A stretch of DNA of 64,000 bases from JAJPKK01 sp963802745 (GCA_963802745.1 CAWDKL010000071.1:1-64000); one strand, 5' to 3'. Positions 1-8,983 are shown, counted from the stretch's first letter. Translations and numbers: made by a program. Notes: a model not told the origin generated them from the letters alone.

Positions 1-1733
1 CCGCCTCCTGGGTGCAATACGCCAACATCACCAAGGGTTACGGCGTCAAATATTGGGAAATCGGCAACGAAATTTACGGCAATGGCGAGTATGGCTCGGC
101 TTGGGAGACCGACCTGCACGCCGCACATGATCCCACGACCTATGGTAAGAATGTCGCGCTCTTCGCTTCCGCGATGAAAGCCATCGATCCGACCATCAAG
201 ATCGGCGCCGTGTTGGCCGCGCCGGGCAATTGGCCCGATGGCCAGTCGCCGGACTGGAACAGCAATGTGCTGGCGCAATGCGGCTCGGCGATCGATTTCG
301 TCATCGTGCACTGGTATCCGCAAAATCCCGGCTCCGAATCCGATTTCGGCCTCCTCGCCGCGCCGCAGAACGGAACCACCGGGATTGCCGCCATGGCGAC
401 GAAGCTGAAGACGCTGATCAGCCAGTATGGCGGCGCCAAGGCGGCTAACATTCAGATCCTGGTTACGGAAACGAACTCGGTATCGTCCAATCCTGGCAAG
501 CAGACGCTGAGTATCGTCAATGCGATGTTCGTCGCCGACACCATGCTCTCCTGGGCCGAGAACGGCGCAGCAAATGTCAGCGTCTGGGATCTGCACAACG
601 GTGCCGTTTCGGGCAACGCCTCGTCGAGCCTGTTCGGCTCGGCGACCTATGGTGATTACGGCATTCTGTCGAATGCAACGTCGGGCGAGCCCGCCGCCGA
701 CACGCCGTTCCCAACCTATTACGGCATGCAGATGGTTTCGCTGGTCGGCAAGGCCGGCGACACGCTGGTTTCCGCGTCGTCGAGCAACAGTCTTTTGACC
801 ACCCACGCGGCGCGTCAGGCAAACGGCAGCCTGGCGGTCATGTTCATCAATAAGGACCCCAAAAACACCATCAGCGCCAGTGTGTCGCTTTCGGGCTTCA
901 CGTCCACGGGGACCGCAACGGCCTATTCTTACACGCCGACCAGCAGCGTCGTGACATCCAGTGCGTTCAGTGCCCAGGGGACGAGCTTCTCGATTGCGGT
1001 GCCGCCCTATTCGTTGACGACGATCGTGCTCGCCGGAACATCGTCGGCGCCATCGCCCAATTTCACCCTGTCCGCCAATCCGACGAGCCTGTCGATCCAG
1101 CAAGGCGGCGCAGGCTCGGCGACGATTACGGTCGCGCCATCCGGCGGGTTCAGCGGCACTGTCGCCTTCGGGACGACCGGCCTGCCCGCGGGGGTCACGG
1201 CGACGTTCAGCCCGGCGTCTTCAACGACTTCGACCACGCTGACGCTGAATGCCGGCGCCTCGGCGCCCGCCGGGACGAGCGCGTTCACCGTCACCGGGAC
1301 CAGCGGCACGCTGAGCGCCTCGACGGCGCTGGCGCTCAAGGTCAACGCGGCCGGGGCAACGTCGGGGACGGGGCCCGCGACGTTCACCGGCCGTGCCTCC
1401 AGCAACGGCCCATGGTTCGACGAGGATGATGTCGCTCTCTCCACCACCGTGGCCATCACCGCCTTGACGGTGAAAATTACCGTTCCAGCCACGAATGTGA
1501 CCTATAACGGCGCCTACAACACCGTCGGGGGGCAAATTGTCGATAGCTTCAGCGGCGGTTCGAACCTCGTCTACACATTCACGCTGACCTCAGGTCAAAC
1601 GATCAGTGCGGGCAGCTTTACCTTCGCGGCTCAAATGAACGGCAACGGTGTCACCCACAACGCCGCCACCAATTCCTGGACCGCGACCTATGTGGCGGGC
1701 GGCACAACCTATACGCAGTCCGGGAAGTTCTGA
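1..1733 (+). CDS. Secreted glycoside hydrolase (alpha-L-arabinofuranosidase-like), 5' truncated
   Basis: The reading frame is open to the left window edge, so the N-terminus (signal peptide and first part of the barrel) is missing. The visible part starts in a clan-A type TIM barrel: the motif WEIGNEIYG contains the Asn-Glu pair whose Glu is the usual acid/base of GH51/GH39-like enzymes. The barrel runs to about visible residue 240. A beta-sandwich typical of arabinofuranosidases follows (to about 345), then an Ig-like module (about 350-445) and a C-terminal beta-rich, CBM-like module (about 455-573). It probably attacks plant polysaccharide outside the cell. The family is inferred from motif and layout; the substrate is not proven. 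Confidence 0.75.
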   Translation, partial: ASWVQYANITKGYGVKYWEIGNEIYGNGEYGSAWETDLHAAHDPTTYGKNVALFASAMKAIDPTIKIGAVLAAPGNWPDGQSPDWNSNVLAQCGSAIDFVIVHWYPQNPGSESDFGLLAAPQNGTTGIAAMATKLKTLISQYGGAKAANIQILVTETNSVSSNPGKQTLSIVNAMFVADTMLSWAENGAANVSVWDLHNGAVSGNASSSLFGSATYGDYGILSNATSGEPAADTPFPTYYGMQMVSLVGKAGDTLVSASSSNSLLTTHAARQANGSLAVMFINKDPKNTISASVSLSGFTSTGTATAYSYTPTSSVVTSSAFSAQGTSFSIAVPPYSLTTIVLAGTSSAPSPNFTLSANPTSLSIQQGGAGSATITVAPSGGFSGTVAFGTTGLPAGVTATFSPASSTTSTTLTLNAGASAPAGTSAFTVTGTSGTLSASTALALKVNAAGATSGTGPATFTGRASSNGPWFDEDDVALSTTVAITALTVKITVPATNVTYNGAYNTVGGQIVDSFSGGSNLVYTFTLTSGQTISAGSFTFAAQMNGNGVTHNAATNSWTATYVAGGTTYTQSGKF

Positions 1734-1829
1734 GGCCTCGGCAATGGCGGTGCCTGATGATCCAGCCCGTCTCGCCTTCGTACAGTCGAGAGGGGGGCGC
1801 CCACTCGACGGAGACAGGTCAACCGGAAG

Positions 1830-2140
1830 ACGTAGTCGCGTTGCGATCCGCCGCGGCCTGAATATTTCACCCTGGCGCACCGCGACGTGACGACGCCCTG
1901 ATCGGCGATCTGGCGGGCGACGGCACCGCCTACGTGCGGTTCTTTCCGCTCGGCGGTTTCACGCCGCTGCAACCGTCGACCCTGTCCGCCGTCGCCGCGC
2001 GTCTTGGCGCTACGCCGTGCGCCCAATATCCTGCTCATTCCCGGCACCGCGCCGGTGATGCATTTGAAGGAAAATTCGGCGGCGGCCGAGAGCGTTTTGT
2101 CCGACGTTGTGATCAAGGAACTGGAGGGCGTCGCAACCAA
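1830..2140 (+). pseudogene. Aldo/keto reductase remnant (C-terminal third)
   Basis: No open frame covers this stretch, but pieces in successive frames spell the end of an aldo/keto reductase: EYFTLAHRD near 1861, then LIGDLAGDGTAYV and FFPLGGFTPLQ near 1900-1980, then PNILLIPGTAPVMHLKENSA and SDVVIKELEG near 2020-2130. Members of this family carry a segment like VALAWLL between the last two parts; it is damaged here. At least two frameshifts and a stop separate the pieces, and the N-terminal two thirds are absent. The rest of the gap 1734-2412 shows nothing recognisable. Confidence 0.6.
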
Positions 2141-2412
2141 AGCCGCCCGACGGCGTCCGAACGTCGGCGGCGCCCCACGTGGTTTGAGATGACACCCGTC
2201 TGACATGTTTCGACGTTAAAATACGTTGCCGCGCCGCTATAGGTGTGGTGCCGCCGGGTTGCCCCGCGGCGTCAGATGATCCAGCGTTTAATGCTGCCAG
2301 CGCAAACTTGGGGCAATTGCAGCGCACGTTATCGCATTGCGTTCCAAGCGGTTGCCGGTCGTCGTCGTTGTTGCCGGTCGGTTGCCGACACCGGCCATCA
2401 AGGGAGAATGTT

Positions 2413-3198
2413 ATGAACGACGGATACAATCATTCATCGGCACGGGGTCTTTTGCGTTTTTGCAAAGGTGCGGCAGTCGTATTCGCCGCTGCAATCATTC
2501 TCGTTCTGGGCAGCGGCCAGGCCCGCCTCGAGCCGATCGGGTGTCCGGCACCTCCAGGTCCGGCAACGCTGGAACCGACCGTCCCGCTCAATCTCGGCCA
2601 ACTCAAGCTTCAGCTCCGCGCCTACCGCTGTTCGGACTACGACGGCGAGGTCGCAGCCGTGCTGGCCGAGGCGCGCATGTGGGTCGAGAGTCGCGCGCCG
2701 CAGACCGTTAACCCGGCCATCGTGCTCGATATCGACGAGACGTCACTGTCCAACTGGGATGAGATTTATCACAACGATTTTGGCTACATTCCGGGCGGTG
2801 CCTGCGATCTCACCTCAAAAGCCGGATGCGGCGCGCACGATTGGGAACTTGGCGCCAGTGCCCCAGCGATCCAGCCCACGCTCGAATTGTTCAATGCCGC
2901 GAAGACGATGTACGTCGCGGTGTTTTTTGTCACCGGGCGATATGACGACGGGCTGGAACGGGCCGCCACGGAATTGAATTTACGCAACGCCGGTTATTTC
3001 GGATGGGACGGGCTTCGCCTGCGCGATCCCAAGCAGCCGCGTGCGTCGGTCGCCGAATATAAGCGCGATGCGCGCATGGCGATCGAGAAGCTTGGCTATA
3101 CCATCATTGCAAACGTCGGTGACCAGCACAGCGATTTGGCGCTGGGTCACGCCGAGCGCACCTTCAAAGTGCCGAACCCGTTCTACTTCTTGCCGTGA
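2413..3198 (+). CDS. HAD-family acid phosphatase (class B / lipoprotein e(P4)-like)
   Basis: A 261-residue exported phosphatase of the HAD superfamily. The catalytic motif DIDET lies at about residues 106-110, where the first Asp is the nucleophile. The later segments FFVTGRYDD and GDQHSD fit the remaining HAD motifs. The N-terminus has a hydrophobic stretch after basic residues, so it is probably periplasmic or membrane-anchored; no lipobox Cys is evident. The start at 2413 follows an AGGGAGAA ribosome site; an upstream in-frame start at 2245 lacks one. It likely releases phosphate from organic monoesters. It converges with the S1/P1 nuclease gene, and the two could act together in nucleotide scavenging. 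Confidence 0.8.
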   Translation: MNDGYNHSSARGLLRFCKGAAVVFAAAIILVLGSGQARLEPIGCPAPPGPATLEPTVPLNLGQLKLQLRAYRCSDYDGEVAAVLAEARMWVESRAPQTVNPAIVLDIDETSLSNWDEIYHNDFGYIPGGACDLTSKAGCGAHDWELGASAPAIQPTLELFNAAKTMYVAVFFVTGRYDDGLERAATELNLRNAGYFGWDGLRLRDPKQPRASVAEYKRDARMAIEKLGYTIIANVGDQHSDLALGHAERTFKVPNPFYFLP

Positions 3199-3237
3199 AG
3201 CGCCGACCCGGAAGGGCCAGCGCACCCGGGAGCAGAA

Positions 3238-4092
3238 TCAGGGCACTGGGCATTGCTCCGAAGCGAAAGCTTCTTGCAACAAGCGCGTGAGGCGCAGTCC
3301 GGCGAGCCCAAGCTGCCGGTCCAGGATCGGCAGGACTTGGTCGTAGTAGCGCTGATCGAGGATATTGCTGGCCGGCGTGAGCCGCCAGACTTGCTGCGCA
3401 ACCGCGTGGGTTTCGTTCGCCCAGCCGACAAAATTGACCGCATCAAGCCCCGGCGTCTGCGCCTCGACGCCCGCAAGCCATCCCTGCTCCAGGCGGGTCA
3501 CGTAGCTTCCCCAATCCCAGCGCGTCATCTCGATCAGAGTCACGTCCCATGCGGCGTGGAGATTGGTCGAAAGCGGGCTCATGCGGCAATTCTCCTTGCA
3601 GCGGTCGCCATGCATGAACGCCGTGACGTCGATCGTATTGCCCCCGCGATCATCGCCGACCGTATGCAGCGGCTGATGAATGTCGCCGACCAAATGGATG
3701 GCGAATTTCAAAGCGTTCTGCTGCTCCTCGCCTTGCTTGCAGCGAATGTCATTCCGCAACCGTTCCAGTTCGGCGACGATGCAATCGCCCGTGGGCTTAC
3801 GGGCGCATTGCCGGTCGCGGTCGAAACTGTCCTCCGCAACGGGAATGTCAACGAAATGCCAATTTTCGCTACCCGGATCCTCATCGCGGTAAGCGTCCGC
3901 CCAGCTCGCTAATGACGCCAGCGACACACCCGGACCCAAAATGTTCTGGATCTTCACCATGGTTTGCGGGGCCTCCGCGGCAAGCCGGCGCTGCGCGATT
4001 TCGGCCACGATGGAGTGCCCTTCCTGGCCCCAGGCCCAGGCGGCCGGGACCGGACACAGCACCATGGCGACAACTATAAGGAACCCCTTCAT
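3238..4092 (-). CDS. S1/P1-type secreted nuclease
   Basis: A 284-residue zinc-dependent single-strand nuclease / 3'-nucleotidase. After a signal peptide ending near AWA, the mature protein begins with WGQEGH, the conserved start whose Trp and His bind the zinc cluster. Further ligands fit the segments ASWADAYRDED, HFVDIP, HLVGDIHQPLH and HAAWDVTLIE. An ATG 12 bases upstream exists, but a GGAG box lies between the two, five bases before the ATG at 4092, so the downstream start is preferred. It converges with the acid phosphatase. It would digest extracellular RNA or DNA in the periplasm or outside. Confidence 0.88.
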   Translation of the reverse strand: MKGFLIVVAMVLCPVPAAWAWGQEGHSIVAEIAQRRLAAEAPQTMVKIQNILGPGVSLASLASWADAYRDEDPGSENWHFVDIPVAEDSFDRDRQCARKPTGDCIVAELERLRNDIRCKQGEEQQNALKFAIHLVGDIHQPLHTVGDDRGGNTIDVTAFMHGDRCKENCRMSPLSTNLHAAWDVTLIEMTRWDWGSYVTRLEQGWLAGVEAQTPGLDAVNFVGWANETHAVAQQVWRLTPASNILDQRYYDQVLPILDRQLGLAGLRLTRLLQEAFASEQCPVP

Positions 4093-4448
4093 GAATACTC
4101 CCATCTGTTGATCACGAACCGTCGCAAGGGCTGGACGACGATAAGCTTATCGGCATCTATTCTACAAAGGCAATGCGGAATATCTTGCGGTTGCGCGACC
4201 TGCGGGGGCTTAGGGATTTGCAAGATCAATTCGAGATAAGCAAATATGTTCTCGATTAGGATCATTGACCCGAAGGTTTTGTGCGTGCGGGAGGCGATGC
4301 CGCGATCAAGACGTGGGTCGTCCGGAAATTAGCGATCATCATCGGCCGGTTGACCTGCCGGGCCGGCGGCGGCACAGTGCGGCGCGGTTGCTGGAAGTGC
4401 TGGACGAATCCGCGGCGGCGGGCGCCAAGGGACCGGATTTTTCTAAAA

Positions 4449-4474
4449 TTCCCTGCTAAATTCCCTGTGGAATT
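4449..4474. repeat. Short ATTCCCTG repeat cluster
   Basis: Two tandem copies of ATTCCCTG spaced by about a dozen bases, followed by GGAATT. The same octamer clusters occur at 12650-12830 and 44031-44050, always in non-coding DNA. The rest of the gap between the nuclease and the next gene (4093-4571) shows no gene; it must hold two divergent promoters, but no convincing boxes were seen. Confidence 0.4.
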
Positions 4475-4571
4475 GCACGCAACCAACGGCCGGTCGGGCA
4501 TGCCGGATCACCCTGCCTGACTCGAACTTGTGCAACCGTCTAACCGCAACCAATCCGCCCGGGAGGAGCGC

Positions 4572-6062
4572 ATGACCAACCAGAACGAGGGCTTCGGCCG
4601 CAGGACCTTTCTCAAGCAAGTGGCAACGGCCGCCGGAGCGGCACCTCTCGCACCGGCGCTGTTCGGGGCGGCTGCGGTCGCGGCCGAGACCGGTGCGGCC
4701 CGCCATGGCGGTGAAGACAGCCATGCCACCGAGCGGCTTGCCGCCTATGCGGCCGCGGTGCGGTTCGAGGATTTGCCGCCCGCCGTGGTGCAGCGCGCCA
4801 AGGATTGCCTGTGCGACACCGTCGCGGCGATCATCTACGGGGCCGAACTGCCGTGGAGCAAGATGATCATCGCCCATGCGCGGCGCAACAGTCCCCCCGG
4901 CCAAAGCGCCATCCTCGGCTCCGGCGGCGCGCCCGTGAAGGCGCCGGCGGCGGCGCTCGCCAACGGCGCCATGACCCACGCCTTCGAACTCGACAACCTG
5001 ACCAAGCCCGACTCCGGCTCGCATCCGGGCGCGACGGTGTTCACGGCGGCGCTGGCGGTGGCGCAGGAGCGCGGGCTGTCGGGACGCGACCTCCTCACCG
5101 GTTTCGTCGCGGGCGCCGAGTCCATGATCCGCATCGGCCATGCCACCAAGCACACCAACGAGGTGCGCGGCTTCCATGCCCCCGGCACCACCGGGCCGTT
5201 CGGCGCGGCGGTCGCCTCCGGCCGGCTGATGGGGTTCGATGCGGCCACGATGACCAATGCGCTCGGCATCGCGGGCTCTTGTTCGAGCGGCTTGCTGGAA
5301 TTCGCCCACGCGAACAACGGCGCCATGGTGAAGCGCCTGCACATGGGACGGGCCGCCGAGAGCGGCGTGCTGGCCGCGAGCCTGGCGGCGGACGGCTTTA
5401 CCGGACCGTCGTCCGTGCTGGAGGGCGGGGGCGGCTTCCTGCAGGCGTTCTGCAACGATTTCGACGTGGCGGAACTCACCCACGGGCTCGGCACCGACTA
5501 TTTCACCCTCGACATCATGCTCAAGCGCTATGCCTGCCACATCACGGCGCACAACCCGGTGGAGGCCGCGGTCGAACTGCGCAAGCAGTATAATTTCACC
5601 GCCGCCGATGTGGCGGCGATCACCATCGCGGGCAACGACCGCATGGCCACGACCAACAACATCCCGGCCCCCGCCGACATGATGCTGGCGCAATACTCGA
5701 TCCCGTTCAGCGTCGCGCTGTCGCTCTATCGCGATCCCGTCGACCCGCGATCGTTCGATGAGGCGGTGGTGCATGATCGCCCCATTTTGGACCTCGCCTC
5801 GCGGGTGAAGATGACCGTCACCCCCGGCCAGGATCGCCGCAACCTGGCGGCGGTGGTCACCATCAAGCTCAAGGACGGCAGCGAGGTGTCGCGTCCGGTG
5901 GCGAGCTTCAAGGGCACGCCGGAACGCCCGCTCGGGCGTGCCGACCTGCAGGAAAAATTCGTGCTGCTCACCCAGCGCCTCGGCCGCGACCGCATGGTGC
6001 CGCTGTTCGACCGTTTGCAGGGCATCGAGAACGAGAAGACGCTGGACTGGCTGAACGTGTAA
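4572..6062 (+). CDS. MmgE/PrpD family protein, Tat-exported
   Basis: A 496-residue member of the MmgE/PrpD family (2-methylcitrate dehydratase / cis-aconitate decarboxylase fold). The N-terminus carries a twin-arginine signal (RRTFLKQ then a hydrophobic Ala-rich stretch), which is unusual because PrpD itself is cytoplasmic. Family features are the HAFELDN and HPGA segments, RGFHAPGTTG, and YACHITAHNP. The start at 4572 has a strong GGAGGAG site; an ATG 42 bases upstream does not. It probably acts on a dicarboxylate-like acid in the periplasm; the substrate is unknown. It stands alone, but a second MmgE/PrpD gene lies at 31.5 kb beside a Bug transporter protein. Confidence 0.8.
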   Translation: MTNQNEGFGRRTFLKQVATAAGAAPLAPALFGAAAVAAETGAARHGGEDSHATERLAAYAAAVRFEDLPPAVVQRAKDCLCDTVAAIIYGAELPWSKMIIAHARRNSPPGQSAILGSGGAPVKAPAAALANGAMTHAFELDNLTKPDSGSHPGATVFTAALAVAQERGLSGRDLLTGFVAGAESMIRIGHATKHTNEVRGFHAPGTTGPFGAAVASGRLMGFDAATMTNALGIAGSCSSGLLEFAHANNGAMVKRLHMGRAAESGVLAASLAADGFTGPSSVLEGGGGFLQAFCNDFDVAELTHGLGTDYFTLDIMLKRYACHITAHNPVEAAVELRKQYNFTAADVAAITIAGNDRMATTNNIPAPADMMLAQYSIPFSVALSLYRDPVDPRSFDEAVVHDRPILDLASRVKMTVTPGQDRRNLAAVVTIKLKDGSEVSRPVASFKGTPERPLGRADLQEKFVLLTQRLGRDRMVPLFDRLQGIENEKTLDWLNV

Positions 6063-6085
6063 CGCAGCCCGCCAGAACGCCTCGA

Positions 6086-6114
6086 CACCACCCGTGCAAG
6101 CCGCGCGGGTGGTG
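6086..6114 (+). terminator. Possible terminator hairpin after the MmgE/PrpD gene
   Basis: A perfect 9-bp stem (CACCACCCG / CGGGTGGTG) with an 11-base loop begins 24 bases after the stop codon. There is no T-run behind it, so it is either a weak or a Rho-aided terminator. Confidence 0.4.
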
Positions 6115-6400
6115 CTCTGCGCCGTCGTCGTGGAAGGGATTATCGCCCTCGACCTCCGGATGCATGCGCGCCAAATCCGCGAGGTGGCGATACATCACGG
6201 CCCGACGCCAAACCATTGGTGGCGCAATGCTTTTTTGATATGCGCGACGGTAACGGAGATCTCGGCGGAATATTTCACCGCCACATCCGCAAAGCAGCGG
6301 AAGCCGACACTTTTGCGCGGCCCCAATGACCAGTTTGATCCTGGCCGATCAGCCGCAAACTGGACCGGCCTTGAAAAAAGTGCAAAATGATTTCGTGGTT

Positions 6401-6476
6401 GGCCCCGTAGCTCAGCGGATAGAGCAACAGCCTTCTAAGCTGAAGGTCGCAGGTTCGATTCCTGCCGGGGTCGCCA
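6401..6476 (+). tRNA. tRNA-Arg (UCU anticodon)
   Basis: A complete 76-base cloverleaf. The acceptor stem GGCCCCG pairs with CGGGGTC (one G-U), the D stem is GCTC/GAGC, and the anticodon loop CTTCTAA gives anticodon TCT. The T arm is GCAGG-TTCGATT-CCTGC, followed by discriminator G and an encoded CCA. The outermost anticodon-stem pair is an A-A mismatch. It reads AGA (and AGG by wobble), rare codons in this GC-rich genome. An integrase remnant lies 47 bases beyond its 3' end, so the tRNA is probably an island attachment site. Confidence 0.95.
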
Positions 6477-6523
6477 GTTCGTGCTCAACGGATTGAAGTC
6501 ATTATCTTTTCCTCAATATTCCC

Positions 6524-6706
6524 TTAACCTTTGGTCCAGGTTTGGGAGCTTGGTTTCCAAAGCACCCTGCGGCAGACATCAATCGCGGTTGGCGCTCGTC
6601 GCTTCTGCTCAGCGTCCTTGGTGTCGCGTGTCACCTCGGCCCAGGTCGCATGACCGGTGATGGCGGCAATCTCCTCGTTCGCCGAACAGCCTGCCTCGGC
6701 CATCAT
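6524..6706 (-). pseudogene. Tyrosine recombinase (integrase) C-terminal remnant
   Basis: About 60 residues read AEAGCSANE then IAAITGHATWAEV then TKDAEQKRR. This matches the C-terminal box of phage-type integrases (normally LAEAGCSANEIAAITGH...EVERYT), which holds the conserved His of the active site. One Glu is duplicated, and the catalytic Tyr expected in the ERYT motif has been lost (RDT here). The rest of the gene upstream is gone. Its position beside the 3' end of tRNA-Arg marks an old integration event. Confidence 0.7.
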
Positions 6707-7010
6707 GTTCTTTGGCCGCTGTTTCGTGTTCTCACTGCTCAGCGCGATCGGCTTCGCGGCATCGTCGCGTGGCGCGGTCGCGGGAAGCCGGGAGGCGGTT
6801 TCGCTGCGTTATCAGGCGGCCGAGCGTGAGCTGAAAGCCGAGATCGACAATCTCCTCGGCGCAGGAGCCCGGAACGATCAGGATCGGCAGTCGGGTTGCT
6901 GGCGCGGCGGACCGGATTGGCGTGGTACCCGTTGTCGTTTTCCGGAACGATCCGCTAAGATGCATTTGTACCAGTGGACGAAAAACACCGACACGAAAGG
7001 GACCCCATCC
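6707..7010. other. Gap with no recognisable gene
   Basis: Open frames exist here only as extensions of neighbouring genes. Nothing in either strand resembles a known protein, and no further integrase sequence could be recognised. Confidence 0.3.
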
Positions 7011-7532
7011 ATGAGAACCGCACTTGGGTTGTCGATGATTCTCGTTGCGAGTTCCGCGATGGCGCAGACGCGCGGAACCGCGACGGATATCCTCAACGCC
7101 GACATTCAGGCGATGGCCAAGGCGTTGGCGGCGACGCCCGGCGGCGACGAGTTGTTGGGCGTTTCCAGCATCAACAACGGCGAATACAATGTCGGCGTCG
7201 CGGTCGTGCACCGCGCCAAGGCGGCCAACATTCAGGCGAGCCTCGCGCACCATCAGATCACCGAAGTCTACCACGTGCTCTCCGGCGCGGGGACGATGGT
7301 GAGCGGCGGAACGATGGATAACCCGCGTGAGACCACCGATGCGCACACGATCGCGGTCGTCGGCCCCAGCGCCCGCGGCGGAAAGCTTGCGGGCGGCCAG
7401 AGCCGCAAGATCGGCGCCGGCGACGTCGTCGTCATCCCGCCCGACACGCCGCATGGCTGGAGCGATGTCTCCGAGGACCTCGTGTACCTGGTCGTCCGCA
7501 TGGATCCGAAGAAGGTGCTCAAGGTCAAATAG
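7011..7532 (+). CDS. Exported cupin-domain protein
   Basis: A 173-residue protein with a signal peptide (cleavage near SAMAQ). A single cupin barrel follows: the first motif is seen around HHQITEVYHVLSGAG and the second around GDVVVIPPDTPHGW. His and Glu residues in these motifs would bind one metal ion. Small secreted cupins of this type have varied or unknown roles, so no reaction is proposed. The start follows a weak GGGA site; longer in-frame starts run into non-coding DNA. It lies just inside the putative tRNA-anchored island. Confidence 0.75.
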   Translation: MRTALGLSMILVASSAMAQTRGTATDILNADIQAMAKALAATPGGDELLGVSSINNGEYNVGVAVVHRAKAANIQASLAHHQITEVYHVLSGAGTMVSGGTMDNPRETTDAHTIAVVGPSARGGKLAGGQSRKIGAGDVVVIPPDTPHGWSDVSEDLVYLVVRMDPKKVLKVK

Positions 7533-7566
7533 AACGAGCGTCGCCTTAGGTCGCGGCGGGTTCCGG

Positions 7567-7637
7567 AGGCCGCATGAGCGAACGGGATGGGGGAATGGCC
7601 GTCCCGGATGTCGCGACCAATGTCGCTCATCCGGGCT
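7567..7637. repeat. Palindromic repeat A, copy 1
   Basis: The sequence GTCCCGGATGTCGCGACCA followed by GTCGCTCATCCGGGCT closes an imperfect inverted repeat that begins GCCGCATGAGCGA. A second, better preserved copy lies at 8984-9057. Together the copies flank the MqsR/MqsA/HTH genes. Confidence 0.7.
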
Positions 7638-7709
7638 ATGATTGCTTGCGCTTGATTCGACCCTTGATCTGCACCGAATTGCAACCATCTTTGTTGCACG
7701 ACACAGCAA

Positions 7710-8018
7710 ATGGAAAAACGCCGCTGCACCTATGACCTCGCCGCCATCAAGGCGGCCTGCTCAAGCGGAGCGGTGCTCGGGCGAACGAAAACATCCGCGC
7801 GCGATGCTGCGGCTCTCGGAATGGACAGCGAGGCGGTAGTCGCCGTCATCCAGGCGCTGAACTATCCGCGCGACTTCGAAAAGAGCGCGACGGCGCATCA
7901 TGACTCGCGGCAATGGCACGACAGCTACAAGCCGTTGGTCGGCGGACGCACGCTCTATCTGAAGTTCACTGTAGATGAGACCGGGCGCTTTCTGCTCACC
8001 AGTTTCAAGGAGGCGTGA
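7710..8018 (+). CDS. mqsR: MqsR-type toxin (mRNA interferase)
   Basis: A 102-residue protein matching the MqsR toxin family: N-terminal MEKRRCTYDLAAIKA, central DAAALGM...VVAVIQAL, and the C-terminal beta-strand block LYLKFTVDETGRFLLTSFKE. MqsR is a RelE-fold endoribonuclease that cleaves mRNA independently of the ribosome. The length matches the family (about 98-105). The next gene is its antitoxin: the toxin stop codon shares one base with the antitoxin ATG. The toxin-first order, typical of mqsRA, is kept. Confidence 0.88.
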   Translation: MEKRRCTYDLAAIKAACSSGAVLGRTKTSARDAAALGMDSEAVVAVIQALNYPRDFEKSATAHHDSRQWHDSYKPLVGGRTLYLKFTVDETGRFLLTSFKEA

Positions 8019-8548
8019 TGGAGACGACCGAACCGGTGACGAGGCGGTGCCCGGCCTGCAGCGGGATCATGCGCCGCACGGTGACCAACGAGACCGTCAC
8101 GTTCCAGGGTCATTCGCTGCGCTACGAGCAGCCGGGCTGGCAGTGCGAGACCTGCGACGAGGGTGTGCTGGAGGGCGACGACAATGCTTTTCACGATGCG
8201 GCGCTGCATGAAGTGATGGCGCGCGCCAAGGGCTCGCCGATGTCCCCGCTCGCGATCCGCGCGGCGCGCGAAACGGTCGGGCTGTCGCAGCGGGAAGCCG
8301 GACGCGTGTTCGGCGGCGGCGCGACCGCCTTCTACAAATACGAAACCGCCAAGGCGGTGCCGTCCGAAGGCATGGCGAACCTGCTGCGGCTCGCCTTGCA
8401 GCGGCCCGACCTGTTCCGTGAGCCGAGGCTCGGCTCGGATTTGGACGCCACCGCATCGGACATCGCGCTCATCCGCCGCGCCGGCTTGGATGAGCCGCTG
8501 GGCAGCATCATTCGGCGGGTCTATCCGGAGGTGGCCGACGGCCCGTAG
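8018..8548 (+). CDS. mqsA: MqsA-type antitoxin (zinc finger plus HTH)
   Basis: A 176-residue antitoxin. The N-terminal zinc site has CPAC at residues 11-14 and CETC at 43-46; this part should bind MqsR. The C-terminal half is an Xre-like helix-turn-helix (AARETVGLSQREAGRVFGGG, then FYKYE), which should bind the operon promoter. ATG at 8018 sits four bases after AAGGAGG; the GTG three bases upstream would overlap that site. It is longer than E. coli MqsA (131 residues) because of a C-terminal extension after residue 130. Autoregulation of the pair is expected from the family. Confidence 0.88.
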   Translation: METTEPVTRRCPACSGIMRRTVTNETVTFQGHSLRYEQPGWQCETCDEGVLEGDDNAFHDAALHEVMARAKGSPMSPLAIRAARETVGLSQREAGRVFGGGATAFYKYETAKAVPSEGMANLLRLALQRPDLFREPRLGSDLDATASDIALIRRAGLDEPLGSIIRRVYPEVADGP

Positions 8549-8580
8549 CATCGGACGAGAGCATTCACACCGTCGAGGAC

Positions 8581-8883
8581 ATGAGAGTGTGCGATCGCGC
8601 CCTCAACCGGCTGCGGGCGCAAACCGAAGGGCTGCCGTTGCCGGAGGAGATCAAACGCATCCGCGCCAAGCTGGGACTGACCCAGGAGGCCGCAGGCGAA
8701 CTGATCGGTGGCGGCCCACGCGCCTTCCAGAAATACGAAGCGGGCGACCTGCTGCCGAGCCGCGCGATCGGCAGCGCGCTGGCCCTGCTCGACCACGACC
8801 CGGCGGGGCTTTCCGTCCTTCATCGGCGCGCCCACACAGGCCGATCCGAACCTGCGTTTGGCGGGCATCGCGCCGGCGATTGA
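8581..8883 (+). CDS. Solitary HTH protein related to MqsA C-terminus
   Basis: A 100-residue frame containing the HTH core IKRIRAKLGLTQEAAGELIG then AFQKYEAGDLLPSRA. It resembles the DNA-binding half of the preceding MqsA (LSQREAG...FYKYE) but lacks the zinc finger. It starts 32 bases after mqsA, with no clear ribosome site. The last 20 residues look unlike the family, and a frameshift near 8815 is possible. A decayed homologue lies at 43.8-44.0 kb and shares even the bases before the start. It could be a rival regulator of the MqsRA promoter or a relic. Confidence 0.55.
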   Translation: MRVCDRALNRLRAQTEGLPLPEEIKRIRAKLGLTQEAAGELIGGGPRAFQKYEAGDLLPSRAIGSALALLDHDPAGLSVLHRRAHTGRSEPAFGGHRAGD

Positions 8884-8983
8884 TGGGTGCGCAACGATGT
8901 CGCGGCTCGGCGTGCCAGCGGCGCGGGAGAGCGGTCGTGCTGTTGCAGCGATCCGGTACGGCGCTGGCAGTCCGCAGCCCCGT

